A model generated the notes under the pieces. It saw only the letters and a program-made list of their open reading frames with translations, did not search any database and was not told the DNA's origin. Of a stretch of DNA of 64,000 nt, positions 49,991 to 59,185 are shown one piece after another; the first letter of the stretch is position 1; each line of letters begins with the position of its first letter. The position numbers and the translations under genes were made by a program. Where the stretch lies: contig NZ_JAUSZH010000001.1 in assembly GCF_030817355.1 (NCBI RefSeq), positions 7,167,001 to 7,231,000 of the forward strand, given 5' to 3'. Source of the DNA: Streptomyces sp. V1I1 (lineage in GTDB: Bacteria > Actinomycetota > Actinomycetes > Streptomycetales > Streptomycetaceae).

Positions 49991-50635
49991 TCACCTGGAA
50001 CCGGGGGCGGAGAGCGACGCCTTGCGGTTCTTGATCACGTGGTCCACCAATCCGTAGGCCTTGGCGTCCTGCGCTTCGAAGATCTTGTCGCGCTCCAGGT
50101 CGGCGGCGATCCGCTCCGGACTCTGGCCGGTGTGGCGTACGAGCATCCCGGCGAGTTGGGCGCGCAGCCGCAGCAACTCCTGTGCCTGGATCTCCAGATC
50201 GGACGGCTGGCCCTGCAACGGCTCGTCGAACGCGGGCTGCTGGACGACGATCCGGGCACCGGGCAGTGCCATCCGCTTGCCGGGGGCGCCGGCGGCGAGC
50301 AGCAGGGCGGCGGTCGATGCGGCCTGCCCCAGACAGGTCGTCTCCACGTCGCAGGTGACCACCTGCATCGTGTCGTAGATGGCGGACATGGCGCTCAGTG
50401 AGCCGCCGGGGGAGTTGATGTAGAGGGAGATGTCCCGGTCCGGGGCGGCGTACTCGAGGTGCAGGAACTGCGCGATCACATCGTTGGCGGCGGTGTCGTC
50501 GACGACGGTGCCGAGGAAGATGATCCGCTCGTCGAGCAGCTTGGAGTACGGATCAAGGGTGCGGGATCCGCCGATGGTGCGCTCGGTGAACTGGGGCAGG
50601 ACGTAGCGGGCGGCAGGGCGGGCAGGGCGGTTCAT
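49991..50635 (-). CDS. ClpP homologue lacking the catalytic His (ClpR-like)
   Basis: 214 residues, ClpP fold throughout ([40 protein letters not shown]). The nucleophile region is [15 protein letters not shown] (S107). At the site of the catalytic His (usual HQP in RVMIHQP) the protein has VVQQP: Gln132, codon CAG. The acid D183 (ERDK) is kept. A two-residue insertion follows ([15 protein letters not shown]). So it is probably inactive alone and may form mixed tetradecamers with an active ClpP. Streptomyces have several ClpP paralogues; which one this is cannot be told here. Confidence 0.9.
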   Translation of the reverse strand: MNRPARPAARYVLPQFTERTIGGSRTLDPYSKLLDERIIFLGTVVDDTAANDVIAQFLHLEYAAPDRDISLYINSPGGSLSAMSAIYDTMQVVTCDVETTCLGQAASTAALLLAAGAPGKRMALPGARIVVQQPAFDEPLQGQPSDLEIQAQELLRLRAQLAGMLVRHTGQSPERIAADLERDKIFEAQDAKAYGLVDHVIKNRKASLSAPGSR

Positions 50636-50681
50636 GACGTACCTCTCCTCGCGCAGGTATAGCTGAGGCCTCTGTAGAAAA

Positions 50682-50708
50682 TGTACAGGACGTACAGGCC
50701 GTTATGAT
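50682..50708 (+). promoter_or_regulatory. Inverted repeat and -10 box of the Phd/YefM gene
   Basis: TGTAC-AGGAC-GTACA (50682-50696) is a perfect inverted repeat with 5-base arms. TATGAT at 50703-50708 resembles a -10 box, 7 bp before the ATG at 50716, so a leaderless transcript is likely. The repeat is a natural operator for antitoxin autorepression and might also touch the divergent ClpP-like gene. Confidence 0.55.
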
Positions 50709-50715
50709 GGGGAGC

Positions 50716-50997
50716 ATGGCCTACGAGATTCCGGTGACGCAAGCCCGCGCAGAGCTCGCCGAACTGATCAACCGCGTTGTCTACGGTGGGGAGCGCGTCG
50801 TCGTGACCCGGCACGGGAAGCCGCTCGTGGCGCTGGTGTCGGCCGCTGACCTGGAACGACTTGAGAAGGAGCGGGAGGCTGCCGAGGAGCAGGTGATCAG
50901 CTCGGTGTCCTCGCTCGGCTCGGTCGCGTCCGCTTCCGGCGAACAGGGACGGTTCGGTCTGGCGGCCGAGCACCGCCGCCCCGACCGGCGCGACTGA
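50716..50997 (+). CDS. Phd/YefM-family antitoxin, no toxin partner adjacent
   Basis: 93 residues from the ATG at 50716 (MAYEIPVTQARAELAELINR). VVYGGERVVVTRHGKPLVAL and VSAADLERLEKEREAAEEQV are the Phd/YefM fold and helix. The C terminus is low-complexity. No RelE/YoeB or Doc gene follows; the next gene is convergent. Orphan antitoxin genes beside ClpP-type genes occur in Streptomyces. It may bind the palindrome upstream of itself. Confidence 0.85.
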   Translation: MAYEIPVTQARAELAELINRVVYGGERVVVTRHGKPLVALVSAADLERLEKEREAAEEQVISSVSSLGSVASASGEQGRFGLAAEHRRPDRRD

Positions 50998-51047
50998 CCG
51001 CGCCCCACCGCGCGCACAGCGCCCCACTGCGCAAAGGACACAGAAAG

Positions 51048-51087
51048 GGCCGCGCGCCCCCGTCCGCTACAGCGGGGACACGCGGCC
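51048..51087. terminator. Hairpin between the antitoxin and the membrane protein gene
   Basis: GGCCGCG (51048-51054) pairs with CGCGGCC (51081-51087); a further CCCCCG/CGGGG pair extends it inside. Convergent position suits a shared terminator. A 13-bp GGTCGAAGGGATC duplication (51087-51112) lies immediately after it. Confidence 0.55.
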
Positions 51088-51111
51088 GGTCGAAGGGATC
51101 GGTCGAAGGGA

Positions 51112-52101
51112 TCAGCCGACCGGTACGGGGGCGGCTTCCCGGCGTTCCGCGGCCACGGCGGGCCGCCCGCCCCGACGCGCTCCCGCCAGCACCGCGGCCA
51201 GTCCGAGCGCAGCCCAGAGCGAGAGCGTGAGGACGGCCGCCCCCGCGGCGCTGCCGTCGAAGTACGCCACCGAGCGGAGCAGCGTAGCGCCCGCGCCCGG
51301 CGGCAGCGTCTGGCCGAGCGCTCCGGCCGGTTCCGGCAGTAGTTCGGGCGCGCTCGCGGCTCCGGAGAACGGGTTGCCGATCAGCACCATCAGCAGGCCG
51401 CCGAGGGCGACTCCCGGTGTGCCGATCAGAGCGCCGAGCCCGGCCACGCCCGCACTCGTGGCGAGAACCGTCAGGGCGAGCACTCCCGCCTCGGCCCACC
51501 AGGAGCCGCTGAGCACGCCGAGCCAGCTGTCGGCCAGCGCGACCGCGGTGACACCGGCCAGGACCGAGGCGCCGATCAGCGCGGCCGCCGCGCGCGCCCC
51601 GCGCAGCCGCAGCAGGGTGACGACCGCGCCGGTCGCGACGCCTGCCAGCGCCAGCGGCAGGATGCTCGCGCCGAGCGCGCTGCCGCGCGGGTCGCCGGCG
51701 GCCGTCGGCACGACATCCGTCACCTGCACCGGGGCGCCGGCCGGAGCCTGCGCGGTGACGGCCTCCTTGAGGAGCTGGGCGACGACAGGGCTCGCCGCCG
51801 ACGCGGTCAGCAGCTGCGGGCTCCGGTCGGTGACGACCACCGCTCCGTATACGACCCGGTCCTCGATCGCGGTGCGGGCGGCAGCCTCGTCGTCGTAGCG
51901 GTGTACGTCGAAGGCTCCCTCCCGCTGCTCGAAGCGCCCCTCAAGCTGGGCGGTCGCGGCGGCAGGACCTGCGATGCCGACGGGCAGGTCGCGGGGTGCG
52001 GTACGGGCCGCCGGCCAGGCGAAGGCCCAGAGGGCGAGCGCCACCACGGCGGGGATCAGCACCATCACCGCGACCATGCGGCGGGTGGGCGTAGCGGACA
52101 T
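51112..52101 (-). CDS. Multi-helix membrane protein (YhgE/ABC-2-like)
   Basis: 329 residues. Signal-anchor helix (VAVMVLIPAVVALALWAFAW), an extracytoplasmic region of about 110 residues, then five to six hydrophobic segments (LPLALAGVATGAVVTLLRLR, AAALIGASVLAGVTAVALA, VLALTVLATSAGVAGLGALI). The layout fits the YhgE/Pip or ABC-2-like export permeases. No ATPase is adjacent. Divergent from the TetR repressor (52209), which probably controls it, as in drug-export pairs. Confidence 0.78.
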   Translation of the reverse strand: MSATPTRRMVAVMVLIPAVVALALWAFAWPAARTAPRDLPVGIAGPAAATAQLEGRFEQREGAFDVHRYDDEAAARTAIEDRVVYGAVVVTDRSPQLLTASAASPVVAQLLKEAVTAQAPAGAPVQVTDVVPTAAGDPRGSALGASILPLALAGVATGAVVTLLRLRGARAAAALIGASVLAGVTAVALADSWLGVLSGSWWAEAGVLALTVLATSAGVAGLGALIGTPGVALGGLLMVLIGNPFSGAASAPELLPEPAGALGQTLPPGAGATLLRSVAYFDGSAAGAAVLTLSLWAALGLAAVLAGARRGGRPAVAAERREAAPVPVG

Positions 52102-52120
52102 GATGACCCTCGATTCAAAG

Positions 52121-52199
52121 AGAAGGATCGTTCGTTTTTGTGGTCGGCCTCACTGTCCTGCCGGGATCCGTCCTTGTCAAGAAGGAATGTTCGTTTTAG
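52121..52199. promoter_or_regulatory. Two 20-bp direct repeats in the TetR/membrane-protein promoter
   Basis: AGAAGGATCGTTCGTTTTTG (52121-52140) and AGAAGGAATGTTCGTTTTAG (52180-52199) share 17 of 20 bases and are 59 bases apart, i.e. near 5.6 turns. They flank the two promoters. The TTCGTTT motif is a credible TetR half-site. AT-richness stands out against the surrounding GC. Confidence 0.6.
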
Positions 52200-52208
52200 G
52201 TTTGGGGC

Positions 52209-52829
52209 ATGGCCCGCGTATCCCAGGAACACCTCGACGCCCGCCGCCGCCAGATCCTCGACGGCGCCGCCCGATGCTTCGCACGCAACGGCTTCCACGC
52301 CACATCGATGCAGGACATCCTGCGCGAGGCAGACCTGTCGGCCGGCGCCGTCTACCGCTACTTCCGCAGCAAGGAGGAGCTGATCGCGGCCATCGCCGAC
52401 GAAGCATTCGCGGGGATCCGCGGAGCCTTCGAAGAGGCCGCCCGGACCACCCCGCCGCCGACCCCCGACGTACTCCTCGGCCGGGTGCTGCGCCGGATGA
52501 CTGAGGAGCAGGTGCCCGGCGGGGACAAGCAGGCCTTCGCCCGGCTTGTCGTGCAGGTGTGGACCGAGACGCTGCGCAACGAACAGCTCGCCGCGACCCT
52601 CGAGGAGGGCTACGACGGAATGCGCCAGGTGTGGGCGAAGCTCGTCGACGCGTACCGAGACAACGGCCTGATGGGCGCCGACGTACCCGCCGACCATGTG
52701 GCCCGCACGCTCATCGCCACAGCCCAGGGCTTCATCGCCCAGCAGGCGCTCTTCGGCGATGTCCAGGTCGATGTGCTGGAGGACGGTCTGCGGGCGCTGA
52801 TGTCGATGGGGGATACAAAGATCAGTTAA
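52209..52829 (+). CDS. TetR/AcrR-family repressor
   Basis: 206 residues. HTH at about 10-55 (ILDGAARCFARNGFHATSMQ, DILREADLSAGAVYRYFRSK). The C-terminal ligand part is helical. It is divergent from the membrane protein gene with a pair of 20-bp direct repeats between them, so it probably represses that exporter and itself. Inducer unknown. Confidence 0.93.
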   Translation: MARVSQEHLDARRRQILDGAARCFARNGFHATSMQDILREADLSAGAVYRYFRSKEELIAAIADEAFAGIRGAFEEAARTTPPPTPDVLLGRVLRRMTEEQVPGGDKQAFARLVVQVWTETLRNEQLAATLEEGYDGMRQVWAKLVDAYRDNGLMGADVPADHVARTLIATAQGFIAQQALFGDVQVDVLEDGLRALMSMGDTKIS

Positions 52830-52889
52830 CGCGACGGAAAAGATTCCGCCTTACCGTTCAACCCCTGCCCGCGAGGTGCTCGTCTACAG

Positions 52890-52906
52890 GTCAACGGAGC
52901 GTTGAC
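52890..52906. promoter_or_regulatory. Inverted repeat upstream of ureA
   Basis: GTCAACG (52890-52896) and CGTTGAC (52900-52906) are perfect 7-base arms with spacer GAG, 60 bp before the ureA GTG. Placement suits an operator. It does not match a GlnR box well (see rejected items). A CGGA/TCCG hairpin near 52834 follows the TetR stop. Confidence 0.5.
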
Positions 52907-52965
52907 GTGACCTGGAGCCCGCTGCGCCCAGGCGGGCCCGGGCCGGACGACTGTGAGGTGGACGC

Positions 52966-53268
52966 GTGCAACTCTCCCCGCACGAGCAGGAAAGACTGCT
53001 CATTCATGTGGCAGCCGACGTGGCGGAGAAGCGCCGTGCGCGAGGGGTGAAGCTGAACCACCCCGAGTCCGTCGCCCTCATCACCTCGCACATCCTCGAA
53101 GGCGCCAGGGACGGACGCACCGTCGCCGAGCTCATGGCATCCGGCCGCAAGGTGCTCACCCGCGCGGACGTCATGGAAGGCGTCCCCGAGATGATCCACG
53201 ACGTCCAGGTCGAGGCGACCTTCCCGGACGGCACCAAGCTCGTCACCGTCCACGACCCGATCGACTGA
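52966..53268 (+). CDS. ureA: Urease gamma subunit
   Basis: 100 residues from the GTG at 52966: [36 protein letters not shown] and [31 protein letters not shown] are invariant UreA blocks. Full length for the family. First gene of ureABCFGD, which is tightly packed, so transcription from the region at 52830-52965 should cover all. Nickel enzyme subunit; the active site lies in UreC. Confidence 0.97.
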   Translation: MQLSPHEQERLLIHVAADVAEKRRARGVKLNHPESVALITSHILEGARDGRTVAELMASGRKVLTRADVMEGVPEMIHDVQVEATFPDGTKLVTVHDPID

Positions 53269-53283
53269 GGGGGAGGACCGCCG

Positions 53284-53595
53284 ATGATCCCCGGAGAGAT
53301 CCTCTACGCCGAAGGGCGCGTTCCCCTCAACGAGGGCCGCGAGGTCACCCGCCTCACCGTCGTCAACGCCGCCGACCGCCCCGTGCAGGTCGGCTCCCAC
53401 TACCACTTCGCCGAGGCCAACCCCGGTCTGGACTTCGACCGCGCGGCCGCCCGCGGCCTGCGGCTGAACATCGCGGCGGGCACCGCCGTGCGCTTCGAGC
53501 CCGGTATCCCCGTCGACGTCGAACTCGTCCCCTTCACCGGACTGCGTGTCATCGCCGGGCTTCGGGGAGAGACCGGAGGTGCGCTCGATGCCTGA
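53284..53595 (+). CDS. ureB: Urease beta subunit
   Basis: 103 residues: [60 protein letters not shown] and [15 protein letters not shown] are standard. A clear GGGGAGG precedes it. Its TGA overlaps the ureC ATG by 8 bp. Confidence 0.97.
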   Translation: MIPGEILYAEGRVPLNEGREVTRLTVVNAADRPVQVGSHYHFAEANPGLDFDRAAARGLRLNIAAGTAVRFEPGIPVDVELVPFTGLRVIAGLRGETGGALDA

Positions 53596-55309
53596 ACTCA
53601 ACCGTGCTGTCTACGCCGACCTCTTCGGTCCGACCACCGGCGACCGGATCCGCCTCGCCGACACCGGCCTCTTCGTCGAGATCGAGGAGGACCGCTCCGG
53701 CGGCCCCGGACTCGCGGGCGACGAGGCCGTGTTCGGCGGCGGCAAGGTGATCCGCGAGTCAATGGGCCAGTCCCGTACGACTCGTGCCGAAGGCGCACCC
53801 GACACGGTGGTCACCGGTGTCGTCATCATCGACCACTGGGGCATCGTCAAAGCCGACATCGGTATCCGCGACGGCCGGATCGCGGGCATCGGCAAGGCCG
53901 GCAACCCCGACACGATGGACGGCGTCCACCCGGACCTCGTCATCGGTCCCGAGACCGAGATCATCGCCGGCAACGGGAAGTTCGTCACCGCGGGTGCGAT
54001 CGACGCGCATGTCCACTTCATTTCGCCGACGATCATCGACCAGGCCCTCGCGACCGGCGTCACCACCCTCGTCGGCGGCGGCACCGGACCGGCCGAAGGC
54101 ACCAAGGCCACCACCATCACGCCCGGGCCGTGGCACCTTGCCCGGATGTTCGAGGCGATGGACTCCCTGCCCGTCAACATCGGACTGCTCGGCAAGGGCA
54201 ACACCATGTCCCGCGAGGCGATGCACTCCCAACTGCGCGGCGGGGCGCTCGGGTTCAAGATCCACGAGGACTGGGGCTCGACCCCCGCCGTCATCGACGC
54301 CTGCCTGAGCGTCTGCGAGGAGACCGGCGCGCAGCTCGCCATCCACACGGACACGCTGAACGAGGCGGGCTTCGTCGGCGACACCCTCGCCGCCATCGCG
54401 GGCCGCACGATTCACGCGTACCACACCGAGGGCGCGGGCGGCGGGCACGCACCGGACATCATCACCGTGGTCTCCGAGCCGTATGTCCTGCCCAGCTCCA
54501 CCAACCCGACCCGGCCGCACACCGTCAACACCATCGAGGAACACCTCGACATGCTGATGGTCTGCCACCACCTCAACCCGTCCGTGCCCGAGGACCTCGC
54601 CTTCGCCGAGTCACGGATCCGGCCCTCCACCATCGCGGCCGAGGACATACTGCACGACCTGGGCGCCATCTCGATCATCTCCTCCGACTCCCAGGCCATG
54701 GGCCGTGTCGGCGAAGTGATCATGCGTACCTGGCAGACCGCGCATGTGATGAAGAAGCGCCGGGGCGCACTGCCCGGGGACGGCCGTGCCGACAACCACC
54801 GCGCACGTCGCTATGTCGCCAAATACACCATCAACCCCGCGGTCGCACAGGGCCTCGACCACGAGATCGGCTCGGTGGAGACCGGCAAGCTCGCCGACCT
54901 GGTGCTGTGGGACCCGGCGTTCTTCGGCGTCAAGCCGCTCCTCGTCATCAAGGGCGGGCAGATCGCGTACGCGCAGATGGGCGACGCCAACGCCTCCATC
55001 CCGACCCCGCAGCCCGTCATGCCGAGGCCGATGTTCGGTGCGCTGGGGCGGGCAGCGTCGGTGAGTTCGGTCAACTTCGTCGCCGAGGCGGCGATCGAGG
55101 ACGGACTGCCCGAACGCCTGGGCCTGGCCAAGAAGTTCACGCCGATCACCAGCACCCGGCACGTCACCAAGGCCGATATGCGGGAGAACGACGCCCGGCC
55201 GCGAGTCGAGGTCGACGCCGACACCTTCACGGTGAGAATCGACGGCGAGCCGGTCGAGCCGGCCCCCGCCGCCGAACTCCCCATGGCCCAGCGCTACTTC
55301 CTCTTCTGA
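53588..55309 (+). CDS. ureC: Urease alpha subunit
   Basis: 573 residues from the ATG at 53588, which overlaps ureB. Contains the nickel ligands and carbamylated Lys region: [39 protein letters not shown]-type [34 protein letters not shown] and flap [20 protein letters not shown]. Full length, no missing key residue seen. Hydrolyses urea to ammonia and carbamate in the cytoplasm. Confidence 0.98.
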   Translation: MPELNRAVYADLFGPTTGDRIRLADTGLFVEIEEDRSGGPGLAGDEAVFGGGKVIRESMGQSRTTRAEGAPDTVVTGVVIIDHWGIVKADIGIRDGRIAGIGKAGNPDTMDGVHPDLVIGPETEIIAGNGKFVTAGAIDAHVHFISPTIIDQALATGVTTLVGGGTGPAEGTKATTITPGPWHLARMFEAMDSLPVNIGLLGKGNTMSREAMHSQLRGGALGFKIHEDWGSTPAVIDACLSVCEETGAQLAIHTDTLNEAGFVGDTLAAIAGRTIHAYHTEGAGGGHAPDIITVVSEPYVLPSSTNPTRPHTVNTIEEHLDMLMVCHHLNPSVPEDLAFAESRIRPSTIAAEDILHDLGAISIISSDSQAMGRVGEVIMRTWQTAHVMKKRRGALPGDGRADNHRARRYVAKYTINPAVAQGLDHEIGSVETGKLADLVLWDPAFFGVKPLLVIKGGQIAYAQMGDANASIPTPQPVMPRPMFGALGRAASVSSVNFVAEAAIEDGLPERLGLAKKFTPITSTRHVTKADMRENDARPRVEVDADTFTVRIDGEPVEPAPAAELPMAQRYFLF

Positions 55310-55318
55310 TGAGCCGCG

Positions 55319-55981
55319 ATGAGTAGAGCAGCCCTGCTGGTCCTCGCCGACGGCCGGTTTCCCGCCGGTGGGCACGCCCACTCCGGTGGAGTCGAACCGG
55401 CCGTCAAGGCGGGGCGGATCCGCGATGCCCGGGACCTGGCGGAGTTCTGCCGGGGGCGGCTGCACACCACCGGCCTCACCTCGGCGGCGCTGGCCGCCGC
55501 GGCGGCCCTGGGCCTCGACCCCTTGGAGCTGGACGACGCGGCCGACGCCCGTACCCCCTCGCCCGCGTTGCGGGCCACCGCCCGCAAGCTCGGCCGGCAG
55601 ATGATGCGCGCAGCTCGCTCCACCTGGCCCAGCACCGAACTCGACGCGCTGGCCGCCGCCCGCCCGCGCGGCGCCCACCAGCCGATCGTCCTCGGGCTCG
55701 CAGCCCGCTGCGCCGGACTCGGCCCCGAGGACGCCGCGCACTGTGCGGCGTACGAGACGGTCAGCGGTCCGGCCACCGCTGCCGTACGCCTCCTCAGCCT
55801 GGACCCCTTCGAGGCCACCGCAGTCCTCGCTCGCCTCGCACCCGAACTCGACCAGGTCGCCGAACGGGCGGCACGGGCCGCGCACGACGGCATCGACGCG
55901 CTGCCCGCCGCATCAGCGCCGCTGCTCGACATCACGGCTCAGGCCCATGCCGCCTGGCCCGTACGCCTCTTCGCCTCGTAG
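55319..55981 (+). CDS. ureF: Urease accessory protein UreF
   Basis: 220 residues from the ATG at 55319; ATG 55309 runs into a [23 protein letters not shown], then helical sequence with [20 protein letters not shown] and [20 protein letters not shown]. UreF docks with UreD and UreG to gate nickel delivery and GTP hydrolysis. Spaced 9 bp from ureC. No ureE is found in the cluster, as in many actinobacteria. Confidence 0.92.
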   Translation: MSRAALLVLADGRFPAGGHAHSGGVEPAVKAGRIRDARDLAEFCRGRLHTTGLTSAALAAAAALGLDPLELDDAADARTPSPALRATARKLGRQMMRAARSTWPSTELDALAAARPRGAHQPIVLGLAARCAGLGPEDAAHCAAYETVSGPATAAVRLLSLDPFEATAVLARLAPELDQVAERAARAAHDGIDALPAASAPLLDITAQAHAAWPVRLFAS

Positions 55982-56000
55982 GACATCAAGGAGCCGCACC

Positions 56001-56674
<674 letters not shown>

Positions 56675-56678
<4 letters not shown>

Positions 56679-57415
56679 GCATCCAGGCCACCGCCCGTAT
56701 CGTCGCCACCCGCGACGGCCTGCCGGTGCTGGTGAGCGACGGGCCGCTCGCCGTGCGCCGCACCCGCGGCACGGGCCCGTACACCCGCGTCACCGTCGTC
56801 GGCGCGATGAGCGCGCCGCTCGGCGGCGACCGGCTCGCCATCGAGGCTGACGTGGGGGAGGGGGCGCGGCTCCTCGTCGACTCCGCCGCCGCGACCATCG
56901 CGCTGCCCGGGCCGACCCCCGAACAGGCCCGCTACGACGTGCGGCTGACGGTCGGTGAGGACGCCGAGCTGCGCTGGCTGCCGGAACAGCTCATCTCCGC
57001 GTACGGCAGCGATCTGCGCATGCGTACGCGGGTCGAACTGGCCGCCACCGCACGGCTGGTGCTGCGCGAGGAGCAGATCCTGGGCCGGTACGGCGAACAG
57101 TCCGGCACCCTCGCCACCCGCCTCACCGTCCACCGCGCCGGACGCCCCCTGCTCGACCAGGAGCTCGGCTACGGCCCCGGCGCACCCGGCGGCTGGGACG
57201 GCGCCGCGGTCCTCGCCGGTCACCGGGCGGTGGGGCAACTCCTCGTCGTTGACCCGCAGTTCGAGGACAAGCCCGCCGAGCCCCAGTTGCTCGGTGAGAC
57301 CGCGGCCCTCACGCCGCTCGCCGGTCCGGCCTTTCTGGTCACCGCCGTCGCACCGGACGCCCGCCAACTGCGGCGCGTACTCGATCAGGTGCTACAGGCC
57401 CAACTGCCCGGCTGA
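56675..57415 (+). CDS. ureD: Urease accessory protein UreD (UreH)
   Basis: 246 residues. Overlaps ureG by ATGA at 56675-56678. Beta-rich UreD fold with the blocks [55 protein letters not shown] and [20 protein letters not shown]. It forms the scaffold between UreC and UreF-UreG in the apo-urease activation complex. Last gene of the operon. Confidence 0.92.
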
Positions 57416-57502
57416 CAGCACCGCTCAGCGGGACACCTCACACCGGTTATTGGTTCGGTAAAGAACACCAGTACGGCCTGTTCCCGGAAGCCCCGCAGAC
57501 GA

Positions 57503-57542
57503 AAGGATCCCCCGGAGACTCGAAAACTGAAGGGGGATTTTT
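57503..57542 (+). promoter_or_regulatory. Leader hairpin that masks the ribosome-binding site of the peptidase gene
   Basis: AAGGATCCCCC (57503-57513) pairs with GGGGGATTTTT (57532-57542), 11 bp with two G-U pairs, loop 18 bases. The right arm contains AGGGGG, the Shine-Dalgarno of the GTG at 57545. Followed by T's, it also looks like a terminator. Either role would hold down translation. Confidence 0.6.
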
Positions 57543-57544
57543 AC

Positions 57545-59122
57545 GTGAGACGCACAGCAGTGCTCGGCTCGGCCGGCACTCTGGTCGCGGGCACCCTCAT
57601 AGCGGGCGCGATCGCGGCTCCGGCGGCAAGTGCCGAAGGCAGCAACAGTGGCTGGTCCGAGGCACGCGGTGTTCAGGTCGCCGCCGAGCGGGCCGCCAAG
57701 AAGGGCATCGACTGGACGGACTGTCCGGCGGACTGGGGGATCGCCAAGCCCATCCAGTGCGGCTGGGTGAGCGTTCCGCTCGACTACGCGCGGCCGAACG
57801 GCAAGCAGATCAAGATTGCCGTCGACCGGATCGGCAACACCGGTTCCCAGGCCGATCGCCAAGGCGCCCTCATCTACAACCCGGGCGGCCCCGGCGGCTC
57901 GGGCATGCGCTTCCCGACCCGGGTCACGAACAAGAACCCGCTCTGGGCGGGCACCGCCAAGGCGTACGACTTCGTGGGCTTCGACCCGCGGGGCGTCGGT
58001 CACTCGACGCCGATCTCCTGTGTCGACCCGCAGGAGTTCGTCAAGGCGCCGAAGGCCGACCCGGTACCCGACAGCGAGGCCGACAAGCGCGCCCAGCGCA
58101 AGCTCGCCGCGGAGTACGCGGACGGGTGCGCCGAGCGCAGCGGCTGGATGCTGCCGCACATGACCACGCCGAACACCGCGCGCGACCTGGATGTCGTCCG
58201 GGCCGCCCTCGGTGAGAAAAAGCTCAACTTCCTGGGCGTCTCCTACGGCACCTACATCGGCGCGGTCTACGCGACGCTCTTCCCCGGCCATGTCCGCCGG
58301 ATGATCGTCGACAGCGTCGTCAACCCGTCGCGGGAGAAGATCTGGTACGAGGCCAACCTCGACCAGGACGTCGCCTTCCAGATGCGCTGGGACGACTGGA
58401 AGGCCTGGGTCGCCAAGAACGACGCGGCCTTCCACATCGGGGACACCCCCGAGAAGGTCGAGCAGCAGTGGCTGAAGCTGCGGGCCACCGCCAAGAAGAG
58501 CCCGCTCGGCGGGGTCGTCGGACCGGCGGAGCTCATCGGCTTCTTCCAGAGCGCTCCGTACTACGACTCCTCCTGGGTGCCCGTCGCCCAGACCTGGAGC
58601 AAGTACCTCGCCGGTGACACCCAGGCACTGGTCGACGCCGCGGCACCCGACCTGTCCGACACCGCCGGCAACATCGCCTCGGAGAACGGCAACGCCGTCT
58701 ACACGGCCGTCGAGTGCGCGGACGCCAAGTGGCCGACCAGCTGGCGGAAGTGGGACCGGGACAACACCCGGCTCCACCAGGACTATCCCTTCATGACGTG
58801 GGCCAACGCCTGGATGAACCTCCCGTGCGCCACCTGGTCGTCCAAGCAGCAGACCCCGCTGTACGTGAAGTCGGGCAAGGGTCTGCCGCCGGTGCTCATC
58901 GTGCAGTCGACCCGTGACGCCGCCACTCCCTTCGAGGGCGCCGTCGAGCTGCACAAGCGGCTCAGGGGTTCGCGGCTGATCACCGAGAAGGACGCCGGTT
59001 CGCACGGTGTGACCGGCCTGGTCAACCCGTGCATCAACCAGCGGGTGGATGCCTACCTGCTCAGCGGCAAGCTGGACAGCAGCGATGTGACGTGCGCTCC
59101 GCACGCCACGCCGAAGCCGTAA
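57545..59122 (+). CDS. Secreted tripeptidyl aminopeptidase-type alpha/beta hydrolase (SlpD/Tap family)
   Basis: 525 residues from the GTG at 57545. Sec signal peptide of about 29 residues (GTLVAGTLIAGAIAAPAASA). Serine-peptidase S33/S37-type fold: IYNPGGPGGSGMRFP oxyanion strand, FVGFDPRGVGHSTPIS, nucleophile elbow GVSYGT, acid in VQSTRDAATPFEGA and His in GSHGVTGLVNPC. Streptomyces export such enzymes to cut tripeptides from proteins. A hairpin over its ribosome-binding site may regulate translation; a strong terminator follows. Confidence 0.93.
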   Translation: MRRTAVLGSAGTLVAGTLIAGAIAAPAASAEGSNSGWSEARGVQVAAERAAKKGIDWTDCPADWGIAKPIQCGWVSVPLDYARPNGKQIKIAVDRIGNTGSQADRQGALIYNPGGPGGSGMRFPTRVTNKNPLWAGTAKAYDFVGFDPRGVGHSTPISCVDPQEFVKAPKADPVPDSEADKRAQRKLAAEYADGCAERSGWMLPHMTTPNTARDLDVVRAALGEKKLNFLGVSYGTYIGAVYATLFPGHVRRMIVDSVVNPSREKIWYEANLDQDVAFQMRWDDWKAWVAKNDAAFHIGDTPEKVEQQWLKLRATAKKSPLGGVVGPAELIGFFQSAPYYDSSWVPVAQTWSKYLAGDTQALVDAAAPDLSDTAGNIASENGNAVYTAVECADAKWPTSWRKWDRDNTRLHQDYPFMTWANAWMNLPCATWSSKQQTPLYVKSGKGLPPVLIVQSTRDAATPFEGAVELHKRLRGSRLITEKDAGSHGVTGLVNPCINQRVDAYLLSGKLDSSDVTCAPHATPKP

Positions 59123-59138
59123 GGCACAGCGATACGGG

Positions 59139-59168
59139 GGAGGGGCGGCCGGTCACGGCCGCCCCTCC
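59139..59168 (+). terminator. Strong hairpin terminator after the peptidase gene
   Basis: GGAGGGGCGGCC (59139-59150) pairs perfectly with GGCCGCCCCTCC (59157-59168), loop GGTCAC, followed by TT. It lies between convergent genes and can act for both. Confidence 0.88.
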
Positions 59169-59185
59169 TTCGCGTCCGGACCGGC

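Noticed and set aside
52830..52965. GlnR box upstream of urease
   Set aside because: GTCAACG-GAG-CGTTGAC and nearby TTACC/GTGACC do not show the GTnAC-n6-GnAAC spacing; listed only as an inverted repeat.
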